Origin: an uncultured Lachnospiraceae bacterium
GTDB taxonomy: Bacteria > Bacillota > Clostridia > Lachnospirales > Lachnospiraceae
Length of the DNA stretch: 8,988 nt
Direction: 5' to 3'
Assembly: GCA_902797475.1 (NCBI GenBank)
Contig: CADBTG010000161.1
Span: forward strand, 1 to 8,988
The notes under the pieces were generated by a model, which saw only the letters and a program-made list of their open reading frames with translations, ran no database searches and was not told where the DNA came from. Shown in pieces: positions 1 through 6,756 of the stretch (the first letter of the stretch is position 1; each line of letters begins with the position of its first letter). Position numbers and translations under genes: made by a program.

Positions 1-1253
1 TAGTTCGTGTAACTCGGATACTCGTCCCAGAACTCGTCCATGCACGTTTTCGTGCCTTCTCCCGAGAGTTCCTGCTCAAAATAGCCGATTGCAAGATAAT
101 CCCCGAGCGTAACCTTACCGGCAATCACCGGAATCTGCCCGAGAATGCTTCGAAGAAGCGTTGTCTTACCGATTCCGTTTGCGCCCTTTAAGATCACCTT
201 CTGCCCGCGCTCAATCTTCAGGTTGAGCGGGCGGGAAAGCGGACGGTCATAGCCGATGACAAGGTCCGTTGTCTCGATGACGACACGCGAAGGAACGCGT
301 GCCTCCTTAAAGTAAAACTCCGGCTTCGGATTCTCCTTTACCAGCTCGATGACATCCATCTTGTCGAGCTTTTTCTGCCTGGACATCGCCATGTTTCTTG
401 TCGCGACACGCGATTTGTTACGGGCAACGAAATCCTTTAATTCCTTAATCTCCTGCTGCTGACGGTTGTATGCGGCCTCAATCTGCCCCTTACGCATCTC
501 GTAGACCTCAAGGAAACGGTCATAATCGCCCGGATACCTTGTAAGCTGTGCGTTCTCTACATGCCAGATGACATTGACAACGCTGTTCAGGAACGGAATG
601 TCGTGCGAAATCAGTATGAACGCGTTCTCATAGTCGCTAAGGTAACGCGTGAGCCATGTGATATGCTGTTCGTCGAGGTAGTTCGTCGGCTCGTCGAGAA
701 GCAGAATGTCCGGCTTTTCCAAAAGAAGCTTCGCGAGAAGCACCTTGGTTCGCTGTCCGCCCGACAGCTCGCTGACGTCCTTGTCAAACCCGAGCGCGTC
801 CAGCTCGAAGGCACGCCCGATTTCATCAATCTTTGTATCAATGGAATAGAAATCATGCTGCTCAAGCATCTCCTGCAGCACGCCCATCTCCTCCATCAGT
901 TCGTTCATTGTATTCTCATCGGCATCGCCCATCTTATCGCAGATGGCATTGATTTCCTCTTCTTTTTCATACAGCCATGAAAAAGCGGAGGCGAGGACGT
1001 CGCGAATCGTCATGCCGGGCTTTAATACGGTGTGCTGGTCCAGATAACCGACACGCACGTGTTTCGCCCATGTGACATTTCCCTCGTCCGGCATCAGATG
1101 TCCGGTGATGATATTGAAAAATGTACTCTTTCCCTCTCCGTTGGCTCCGATCAACCCGATGTGCTCGCCCGCCAAAAGCCGGAACGTCACGTCACGGAAT
1201 ATCGCGCGGTCGCCGAAGCCGTGTGACAGGTTCTCCACGGATAATATGCTCAT
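1..1253 (-). CDS. ABC-F family ATPase, YfmM-like (C-terminus cut by window edge)
   Basis: This is a cytosolic ABC-F ATPase with two nucleotide-binding domains and no membrane segments; the family acts on the ribosome near the E and P sites. The first 417 codons are in the window. Domain 1 has Walker A GANGEGKST (residues 36-44), the signature LSGGQ (163-167), Walker B with catalytic Glu in LLLDEPTN (184-191) and the H-loop SHD (216-218). A charged, helical interdomain linker spans about 245-315, including RNKSRVATRNMAMSRQKKLDKM. Domain 2 begins near 330 and has Walker A GANGIGKTT (357-365); its signature and Walker B lie beyond the edge. From memory, the sequence is closest to Bacillus YfmM, about 520 residues long. 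The start matches the family N-terminus MSI(L)-V-NLSHGFGDRAIF. No Shine-Dalgarno lies just upstream, and a terminator-like hairpin abuts the start codon. Whether it is a housekeeping factor or an antibiotic-resistance ABC-F cannot be told from sequence; housekeeping is more likely. Confidence 0.93.
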   Translation of the reverse strand, partial: MSILSVENLSHGFGDRAIFRDVTFRLLAGEHIGLIGANGEGKSTFFNIITGHLMPDEGNVTWAKHVRVGYLDQHTVLKPGMTIRDVLASAFSWLYEKEEEINAICDKMGDADENTMNELMEEMGVLQEMLEQHDFYSIDTKIDEIGRAFELDALGFDKDVSELSGGQRTKVLLAKLLLEKPDILLLDEPTNYLDEQHITWLTRYLSDYENAFILISHDIPFLNSVVNVIWHVENAQLTRYPGDYDRFLEVYEMRKGQIEAAYNRQQQEIKELKDFVARNKSRVATRNMAMSRQKKLDKMDVIELVKENPKPEFYFKEARVPSRVVIETTDLVIGYDRPLSRPLNLKIERGQKVILKGANGIGKTTLLRSILGQIPVIAGKVTLGDYLAIGYFEQELSGEGTKTCMDEFWDEYPSYTN

Positions 1254-1255
1254 GA

Positions 1256-1304
1256 TAAAAAGACGGCGGGGCAGCGGACTTCACGCCCGCCTGCCGGCCG
1301 CCGT
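1256..1304 (-). terminator. Intrinsic terminator-like hairpin between DUF1015 gene and ABC-F gene
   Basis: Read on the minus strand, arm ACGGCGG (1304-1298), then GGCAG (1295-1291), then CGG (1289-1287), pairs with CCG (1277-1275), CTGCC (1274-1270) and CCGCCGT (1269-1263). This gives 15 pairs, nearly all G-C, with small bulges in the 5' arm and a 9-nt loop. The run TCTTTTTAT follows at once. The hairpin starts 9 nt after the DUF1015 stop codon and its U-tract ends just before the ABC-F ATG at 1253. It should end the argS operon. It may also be a read-through control point for the ABC-F gene, since the gap of about 60 nt leaves little room for a separate promoter. The stem and T-run are seen directly; termination is inferred. 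Confidence 0.8.
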
Positions 1305-1308
1305 TCAA

Positions 1309-1314
1309 CTCCTT
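1309..1314 (-). promoter_or_regulatory. Displaced Shine-Dalgarno AAGGAG for the ABC-F gene (tentative)
   Basis: AAGGAG on the minus strand overlaps the TAA stop of the DUF1015 gene. It is the only good Shine-Dalgarno match before the ABC-F gene, but it sits 55 nt from the ATG at 1253. The terminator-like hairpin (1304-1263) fills most of that gap. If the hairpin folds, the effective spacing shrinks to about 13 nt. TTG directly after AAGGAG is too close to be used, and the next GTG (1284) is 24 nt away; both are out of frame with ABC-F. The motif may instead be a relic or chance. Confidence 0.4.
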
Positions 1315-2555
1315 TATGATAATTTGTGAATGAAAAGGCCGCTCCGAAGCTTGGGCTCAAACCAGGTGGACTTCGGCGGCATCAAAAGGCCTGCATCCGC
1401 CACGTCAAACAGCTCCGTAATCTGCGTGGGATACATGGAAAATGCCACTTTCATATCCAGATTGCACCGCCTCTCAAGCTCCTTAAGGCCGCGGATTCCT
1501 CCGATGAAATCTATTCTCTTGTCAATGCGCGGATCGCCGATTCCGAGAACCGGTCCGAGCAGATAATCCTGTAACAGGGAAACATCCAAAGAGGCTACCG
1601 GATCGGTAATCTCAAGCATTTTGGCTCCTGCGGTGAGTTCATACCAGAACCCGTCGAGGAACATGCCGAACGTCCCCTTTGCCTTCGGTGCATAAGGCTC
1701 CGTTCCGACTTTTCTGACTTCGAAGTTTTCGGAAATCTTATTAAGAAACTGCTCCTTCGTATAGCCGTTCAGGTCTTTCACGACGCGGTTGTACGGAAGA
1801 ATCATCAGCTGGTCTTCCGGGAACAGAACGGACAGGAAGAAGTTGAACTCTTCGGTTCCGTCATAATCGGGATGCTCGTTTCTTCTCTTCAGGCCGACTT
1901 TAACGGCACTAGCCGCGCGGTGATGTCCGTCGGCGATGTAAATCTGTCCGATGCCCGCAAAAGCGTCCTGAATCCGCTTTACGTCAGCCGGATCGGCAAT
2001 TCTCCACACGCGGTGAGAGATGCCGTCATCGGCTGTAAAAGCATACAGGGGCTCCGTTTCACGGTAACGGTTCATTACCTCGCTGATCACGGGGTTGCTG
2101 CGGTAAGCAAGGAAGATCGGGCCGGTCTGTGCGTCAAGCGCATCCACGTGACGGATGCGGTCCAGTTCCTTCTCTTCTCTTGTATTCTCATGCTTTTTGA
2201 TGACGCCGTTCACATAATCGTCAATCGAGGCACATGCCACGATGCCGGTCTGCGCACGTCCGTCCATCGTAAGCTCATAAACAAAATAGCAGCGTCCGGA
2301 ATCCGTGATGAACGTTCCGTCGGCAATTCTCGCATCAAGCAGTTCCTTCGCCTTTTCGTAAACGATCGGATCATAGGTGTCCACGCTGTCGGGAAGGTTG
2401 CTCTCCGCACGGTCGATATTCAAAAAGGACAGGGGCTCCTTAAGGGCTGCCTCCTTGGCCTCCTTACGGTTGTAAACATCATAAGGCAGAGCTGCAACTC
2501 TGTCTGCTACCGACTGTGCCGGTCTGATTGCCTGAAAAGGCTTGATAACTGCCAT
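1314..2555 (-). CDS. DUF1015 family protein
   Basis: A soluble protein of 413 residues, the usual length for DUF1015, with no signal peptide or membrane segment. The N-terminus MAVIKPFQAIRP and the following ALPYDVYN (about 22-29) are typical of the family. Two conserved clusters stand out: KHENT with E/K/DR residues after it (121-133), and IADGHHRAAS (207-216). The DGHHR motif resembles motifs of ParB/sulfiredoxin-fold proteins, some of which (archaeal SerK, staphylococcal SbnI) are free-serine kinases. DUF1015 genes are often found near serA/serC in other bacteria, but not here. A nucleotide-dependent kinase-like role is therefore only a hypothesis. GGAGG lies 9 nt before the ATG, supporting the start. 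The gene sits 45 nt after the six-helix membrane protein gene and is the last gene before the terminator, so it is probably read from the argS operon. Confidence 0.9.
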   Translation of the reverse strand: MAVIKPFQAIRPAQSVADRVAALPYDVYNRKEAKEAALKEPLSFLNIDRAESNLPDSVDTYDPIVYEKAKELLDARIADGTFITDSGRCYFVYELTMDGRAQTGIVACASIDDYVNGVIKKHENTREEKELDRIRHVDALDAQTGPIFLAYRSNPVISEVMNRYRETEPLYAFTADDGISHRVWRIADPADVKRIQDAFAGIGQIYIADGHHRAASAVKVGLKRRNEHPDYDGTEEFNFFLSVLFPEDQLMILPYNRVVKDLNGYTKEQFLNKISENFEVRKVGTEPYAPKAKGTFGMFLDGFWYELTAGAKMLEITDPVASLDVSLLQDYLLGPVLGIGDPRIDKRIDFIGGIRGLKELERRCNLDMKVAFSMYPTQITELFDVADAGLLMPPKSTWFEPKLRSGLFIHKLS

Positions 2556-2600
2556 AACGAAAATCCTCCGAAAATCAGTAAAAATCAGAATAATGAATCA

Positions 2601-3350
2601 TCAATGGGGCTCGTCGATCCACTCGTGCTTCTTCAGGGAAGCGAGAGTAATCGCAAGGAAAATGACAGAGAAAACGGCCTGCACACCGGCACTCATGAAG
2701 TGCTGCATAACCGTATCTTTCACATTGGTCATATTGATGTTAATCGTGGCAACGGCATAGCCGAGCATGGCAAAAAAGATGGCTGCCAGAAAGCCCGAGT
2801 AACGGCTCTTCGTGAAAAGATTGTAGGCCATCACGACAGAGAAAAACAGAAGCGCCGTAATGGAGAACACAATCATGAAGAAATCGACAGCTGCCGAAAA
2901 ATACAAAAGAGCACGGTTGTTGCTGCCCTCAAAAAGCTTTTGGATCAAAGAGGTCAGTTCGTCCCGCTCGTCCGGAAACGCCTTCGAACACCATGCGATG
3001 TTAAGACCGAGCATTAAAAAGTACAAAAGCGCAAGCCCGAACAGGAACAGACTGTACATGAGCGTCAGTCCGCCCAGCAGAGTATAAGACGAATATCCCT
3101 GCTCCATCTTGGTCGGGTAATACGTCTCGTTTCTGAGCTTCTGATAAAAGGCTTTTCCGCTCATTACAAGGAACATGACGAGCAACACGACAAGCACGTA
3201 AAGAAACAGCTGAAGCGCGGTCGCGGTAAGTCCCTTGTTCTTCGTCACGGCGCCGAGGGCAAATGCCAGCTCCAAAACGACAGCCGACATCAAAGCCATC
3301 AGAACATTCGACAAATAGATTTTAATGTCTTCCCGAAAAAGTCTTTTCAT
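2601..3350 (-). CDS. Six-helix integral membrane protein, function unknown
   Basis: I do not recognise the family of this 249-residue protein. It has about six hydrophobic segments: roughly residues 13-35, 43-64, 90-120, 148-178, 184-203 and 218-238. The N-terminus MKRLFREDIK is short and basic, which places it in the cytoplasm. A polar stretch between segments 2 and 3 (65-89) contains several Tyr, and another between 3 and 4 (121-147) is acidic then basic. No ATPase, protease or transporter signature is visible; an ABC-2-like permease is possible in general shape, but no partner ATPase lies next to it. AAGGAGG (3365-3371) precedes the ATG by 14 nt, a somewhat long spacing. It lies between the SH3b membrane protein and DUF1015 genes, in the same direction, and probably shares their transcript. 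A perfect 11-bp inverted repeat sits just upstream. Confidence 0.8.
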   Translation of the reverse strand: MKRLFREDIKIYLSNVLMALMSAVVLELAFALGAVTKNKGLTATALQLFLYVLVVLLVMFLVMSGKAFYQKLRNETYYPTKMEQGYSSYTLLGGLTLMYSLFLFGLALLYFLMLGLNIAWCSKAFPDERDELTSLIQKLFEGSNNRALLYFSAAVDFFMIVFSITALLFFSVVMAYNLFTKSRYSGFLAAIFFAMLGYAVATININMTNVKDTVMQHFMSAGVQAVFSVIFLAITLASLKKHEWIDEPH

Positions 3351-3380
3351 GAAAAAACCGAAATCCTCCTTAACCTAGCA

Positions 3381-3406
3381 CTTGGGTGTGGTTGCCCACA
3401 CCCAAG
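3381..3406. repeat. Perfect 11-bp inverted repeat in the intergenic gap
   Basis: CTTGGGTGTGG (3381-3391) and CCACACCCAAG (3396-3406) are exact inverse complements separated by the 4-base loop TTGC. In minus-strand RNA this forms a stable stem 9 nt before the AAGGAGG of the six-helix protein gene and 32 nt after the stop codon of the SH3b gene. No run of T follows on either strand, so it is not a standard intrinsic terminator. It could be an mRNA processing or stability hairpin, a translation-modulating structure or a protein-binding palindrome; the sequence does not decide. Confidence 0.75.
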
Positions 3407-3438
3407 AGAAATGCGTTTGGTTTCCGATATTCCGCGGT

Positions 3439-4788
3439 TTACAGGTCGATAAGTTCCTTCTTCGCAATCTTGTCCTTCTTCAGGAAACGAAGGTCTCTGC
3501 CGAAGCGAACCTGAATAATCTCGGAATCGCTGTTGTCGATAACGACACCCTCACCGTAAAGCTTATGAACAAAGCTGTCTTCCGGTTTCAGGGCATCGAG
3601 TGCGTTTCTGAGGTGTTCCTCCCTCGTCGGCTCATCAGCCTCGAAGTAGGAATCCACATTCGGAGCCTCGTCGAGAATGCTGGCCGCACTGCCGGCCTTC
3701 TTGATGGCATTTTCCGACGGAGCTTCCGTCTTACCCTTCAGACGGTTGAAATATGCGTGATCGTCTTCGGAGAAATCGTCATCAAAGTCATCCGCGGCCT
3801 TGCTGTGTCCCTTGGCGCGGAAATCGTTGACAACCTTTACATCCTCATCCGTAAAGTCTTCATCGTCGAAATAATCACTCTTGCTGCTCTTCGATGAACT
3901 CTTGGTATCGAGATCGTCGAAGTCGTCATCCAGATTGTCATCGTCATACGAAGCAGCGGGCTTTGCGGCGCCGCTCTTCGGCTTACGCGAATTCGGATGA
4001 CCGAGATTCATGCTCGCATAATACTTCTTCTTGGCTTCCTTGAAGTCCTCTTCATCCTCGCCGTCCAGGCGCTCCATTGCAGGACGTCTCTTGCTGTAGC
4101 GTTCCATCTCCTCTTCCAGCTTCTTCTCCTGAACACGCTGGAAAATGGTATAGATGATAATCAACACAATCACGACGATGCAGAATACAAAGAGCAGCTT
4201 CCATCCGTCGCCCTTCTTGGACTTCTCTCCGATGTCGGAAATGTTGGAGGTCGGTGCCGGAGAAACGGAAGAAGGATCGTTGGTCTTGCCGGGATCCTTC
4301 GTGGGCTCCTCAAGACTGGTCGTAGGAGTCGGAAGCGGAGAAGGCGTAGGAGCAGGCGTAAACTTAATCTGTGTATTCTCTCTGTTGATACGCTTGATGT
4401 AAAGATAGCCTTCGAATTCCTGGTTCTTGAACGTACCTTTGATGTGGTACCAGACATCGAGGTCGATATCCTTGGTCTCGCCGTATACGAATACTTCGGT
4501 GCCCTTCTGGAGCTTAACTTCCGTACCGTCATCAAGTTTCAGAATCGGGTAGGTCTTCGTTCCGGGGCCTTCGCGTACGGCGGAATTGTCCTGCGTTACA
4601 TAACCGCGGTAATAACCGGTCAAATACTGATCTTTATTTACATAGTCCTGAATCGGAGTGGGCGTGGGGGTTGTCTTCTTGTCGTCTCCGTCCGCAGCAA
4701 AAACAGCTCCTGCGGGGGCAAAGCACAGCCATACCGTAAGTACGGTCATTACAACTCCCAAAAGCCTGGCCCATTTAACTTTTCTCAT
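3439..4788 (-). CDS. Membrane-anchored SH3b protein with acidic cytoplasmic tail and Tudor-like C-terminus
   Basis: A 449-residue single-pass membrane protein when started at the ATG at 4788. AAGGAG is 10 nt before that ATG; a TTG two codons upstream (4794) is only 4 nt away, so I prefer the ATG. Order of parts: signal peptide 1-31 ending in AVFA; a Thr/Pro linker (TPTPTP); a bacterial SH3-like domain about 58-135, with the SH3b hallmark VREGPGT near 71-77 and GYLYI at 127-131; a Pro/Thr/Ser linker to about 190; a membrane helix at 197-216; a charged, probably helical stretch 217-260; a very acidic low-complexity region about 280-345 rich in Asp and Ser; and a final segment 401-449. That last segment, with VHKLYGEGVV (407-416) and VRFG (427-430), resembles the Tudor-like C-terminal domain of UvrD/PcrA helicases. 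SH3b domains often bind cell wall. The gene starts 18 nt after argS ends, so the two are probably co-transcribed. Function is unknown. Confidence 0.85.
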   Translation of the reverse strand: MRKVKWARLLGVVMTVLTVWLCFAPAGAVFAADGDDKKTTPTPTPIQDYVNKDQYLTGYYRGYVTQDNSAVREGPGTKTYPILKLDDGTEVKLQKGTEVFVYGETKDIDLDVWYHIKGTFKNQEFEGYLYIKRINRENTQIKFTPAPTPSPLPTPTTSLEEPTKDPGKTNDPSSVSPAPTSNISDIGEKSKKGDGWKLLFVFCIVVIVLIIIYTIFQRVQEKKLEEEMERYSKRRPAMERLDGEDEEDFKEAKKKYYASMNLGHPNSRKPKSGAAKPAASYDDDNLDDDFDDLDTKSSSKSSKSDYFDDEDFTDEDVKVVNDFRAKGHSKAADDFDDDFSEDDHAYFNRLKGKTEAPSENAIKKAGSAASILDEAPNVDSYFEADEPTREEHLRNALDALKPEDSFVHKLYGEGVVIDNSDSEIIQVRFGRDLRFLKKDKIAKKELIDL

Positions 4789-4806
4789 GTTCAAGTGACT
4801 CCTTTC

Positions 4807-6564
4807 TTACATCTTGTCCGGCGCTTCAAATGCCAGCATCTCTATACAGTCATTTAGTATTCCGAGTGTTGTTTTCAAAAGGGCAATCCAATCAGCCTTC
4901 TTCGCTTCATCCGGCTCTGTCACAATCTTGTTTGCGTGATAGAATCCGTTGAAGCAGTCTGCCAGTTCGTAAATGTATTGGCAGATTCTCATCGGGGAAA
5001 GCTCCGCCACAGCCTTTTCGACGCTGTCGGCGAATCTGGCAACGGTCAGAAGCAATGCGCTTTCTTCCGGTCCGTACTCCCTTCCCGCAACATGTGCCGC
5101 GTTCGGGGCGTCGGTAAGCTTACTGAGAATGGATTTGATCCGGACCATCGTATAAAGAATATACGGTCCGGTGTTGCCTTCAAACGAGGTAAACCGTTCG
5201 ATGTCGAAAATGTAATCCTTCGTCGGCTGGTTGCTGAGGTCGCCGTACTTAAGCGCTGCAAGTCCGATCTGTTTTGCGATCTTATCGCGTTCCTCTTCGG
5301 GCATTTCGCGGTCGGCCATCTTCGAGCGAACTTCCTCGGTAATCAGGTCGATCAGCATGGAGAGTCTCATGACTCCGCCGTCTCTTGTCTTGAACGGCTT
5401 TCCGTCCTTGCCGGTCATCGTACCGAAGCCGATATGCACGAGTCCGGTTTCGGGCTTAACGAGACCGCACTTCTTGGCGCAGCGGAAAATCTGCTCGAAG
5501 TAGAGGCTCTGCCGTTTGTCCACAATGTAAACGATCCGGTCGGGATTATATTTCGTCATACGCTCCACGATGGTTGCCAGATCGGTCGTATTGTAAAGCG
5601 TTGCGCCGTCCGATTTTAAGATCATGCACGGAGGCATCTCTTTCGTATCGGTCTCTTCCTTGACATCCACAACGAGAGCGCCTTCGCTCAGGTGCGCGTA
5701 GCCCTTGTCCTTCATGTCTTTGACCATGTCGGGAATGTACTTCTGCGCATCGCTTTCGAGGCCCCAGATATCAAATACCGTACCGAGGTTATCGTAAGCT
5801 TTCTTAAGATCTGCCATGGAGACACGCATGATGTGCTCCCAGAGAGCCATATATCCTCTGCGTCCCTGCTGCAGTTCGAGGATTGCTTTACGGGACTCTT
5901 CACGGTAGTCCTCATGTTCCTTCGACCACTTGCTCGCGTACGGATAAATCTCTTCGAGTTCAGAAACATCAAACGGTGCTTCCTTCGGGTATTCACCCGT
6001 GTAGTCCGGATCAAAATATACCAGGTCCGGCTGTCTCACCTTAAGCTCCGTGATGATCAGTCCGATCGGGGTCCCCCAGTCGCCGAGGTGTGCGTCACCG
6101 ATCACCTTATGTCCTGCATACCGAAGTATTCTTTTTACTGCCTCACCGATAACCGCCGGTCTCATATGCCCCACATGAAGCGGTTTTGCAACATTGGCTC
6201 CGCCGTAGTCCACCACAACCGTCTGCGGGTTCTCTGCCGTCTGCAGGCCGAACTTCGGTTCCTTCTGCATCTGACTTACGTAATCCGCAAGAAACTCCGG
6301 TCCGACGGAAAGGTTGATGAATCCGGGAGCAACAGCCTCCGCCTGCGAAAAGAGCGGATCCTCCGCAAGAACCTTTACAATTTCATTGGCAATCAGAATC
6401 GGAGCTTTATGGTATTGCTTTGCGGCGGCCATGGCGCCGTTGCATTGATACTGACACAAATCGGGACGGTCGGAAACCTTTACGGCTCCGAAACGATCCT
6501 CATACCCGGCAGCGAGAAATGCCGCCGTTACCTTTTCCGCGATGACGGAAATGATTCTTTCCAT
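4807..6564 (-). CDS. argS: Arginyl-tRNA synthetase
   Basis: Class I aminoacyl-tRNA synthetase that charges tRNA-Arg with arginine in the cytosol using ATP. The 585-residue product is of normal length. It has the N-terminal Add1-type domain (about 1-110), the HIGH motif as HVGH (130-133) inside VDYGGANVAKPLHVGHMR, and the conserved HLGDWGTPIG (159-168). GKDGKPFKTRDGG (385-397) is the segment that stands in for KMSKS in ArgRS enzymes of the E. coli type. The DALR anticodon-binding domain follows SNQPTKDYIFD (444-454) and ends EAPDKM. I chose the ATG at 6564: AAAGGA lies 10 nt upstream, and the predicted transcription start near 6604 leaves only a few bases before a more distal ATG at 6597. The ATG at 6570 is also possible. 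The leader is only about 40 nt, with no T-box (no AGGGTGG-type antiterminator sequence). argS leads the leftward operon. Confidence 0.98.
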   Translation of the reverse strand: MERIISVIAEKVTAAFLAAGYEDRFGAVKVSDRPDLCQYQCNGAMAAAKQYHKAPILIANEIVKVLAEDPLFSQAEAVAPGFINLSVGPEFLADYVSQMQKEPKFGLQTAENPQTVVVDYGGANVAKPLHVGHMRPAVIGEAVKRILRYAGHKVIGDAHLGDWGTPIGLIITELKVRQPDLVYFDPDYTGEYPKEAPFDVSELEEIYPYASKWSKEHEDYREESRKAILELQQGRRGYMALWEHIMRVSMADLKKAYDNLGTVFDIWGLESDAQKYIPDMVKDMKDKGYAHLSEGALVVDVKEETDTKEMPPCMILKSDGATLYNTTDLATIVERMTKYNPDRIVYIVDKRQSLYFEQIFRCAKKCGLVKPETGLVHIGFGTMTGKDGKPFKTRDGGVMRLSMLIDLITEEVRSKMADREMPEEERDKIAKQIGLAALKYGDLSNQPTKDYIFDIERFTSFEGNTGPYILYTMVRIKSILSKLTDAPNAAHVAGREYGPEESALLLTVARFADSVEKAVAELSPMRICQYIYELADCFNGFYHANKIVTEPDEAKKADWIALLKTTLGILNDCIEMLAFEAPDKM

Positions 6565-6610
6565 AAACATCGAATCCTTTCGAAAAACTAAACACATCTA
6601 AACCCATAAT

Positions 6611-6639
6611 ATCTTACCATAATCGTAGAAAAAAGTAAA
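6611..6639 (-). promoter_or_regulatory. argS: Probable sigma-A promoter of argS
   Basis: On the minus strand, TTTACT (6639-6634) is followed by a 17-nt spacer and TAAGAT (6616-6611), inside AT-rich DNA. TATTAT lies just downstream as an alternative -10. Transcription would begin near 6604, about 40 nt before the argS ATG. The match to TTGACA/TATAAT is moderate (4 of 6 in each hexamer), so this is a reasoned guess based on spacing and position. Confidence 0.5.
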
Positions 6640-6689
6640 GAAAACCAATGAAAATTTCCCTTAATAAAACAGTTTTTTCACATTTTCCC

Positions 6690-6717
6690 TTGCATATTTA
6701 CAAAAAATGTGTATCGT
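6690..6717 (+). promoter_or_regulatory. Possible promoter of the lysC operon
   Basis: TTGCAT (6690-6695) with a 16-nt spacer precedes TATCGT (6712-6717). TAGAAT (6717-6722) is a better -10 hexamer but has no well-spaced -35. Any start near here leaves a leader of about 30-40 nt before the ATG at 6757, too short for a lysine riboswitch. The region is AT-rich and divergent from argS, so a promoter must lie nearby, but the exact hexamers are uncertain. Confidence 0.3.
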
Positions 6718-6756
6718 AGAATTTGTGAAAGTATTTTCATTAAGGAGTTCGCGTGT

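Noticed and set aside
1872..3017. 381-codon open frame on the plus strand
   Set aside because: It lies antisense to the DUF1015 and six-helix membrane protein genes, crosses their junction, has no ribosome binding site and no recognisable domain. Both minus-strand genes have good RBSs and coherent products.
3997..4857. 286-codon plus-strand open frame, and a similar one at 3382-3897
   Set aside because: Both are antisense shadows of the SH3b protein gene. The acidic GAC/GAT-rich coding strand yields a stop-poor complement; no RBS or family match.
5692..6591. 299-codon plus-strand open frame
   Set aside because: Antisense to the well-supported argS gene; its translation has no domain-like pattern.
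6676..6730. Inverted repeat TTTCACA (6676-6682) / TGTGAAA (6724-6730) flanking the putative lysC promoter
   Set aside because: Only 7 bp with a 41-nt spacer in AT-rich DNA, so chance is likely; no known operator matches.
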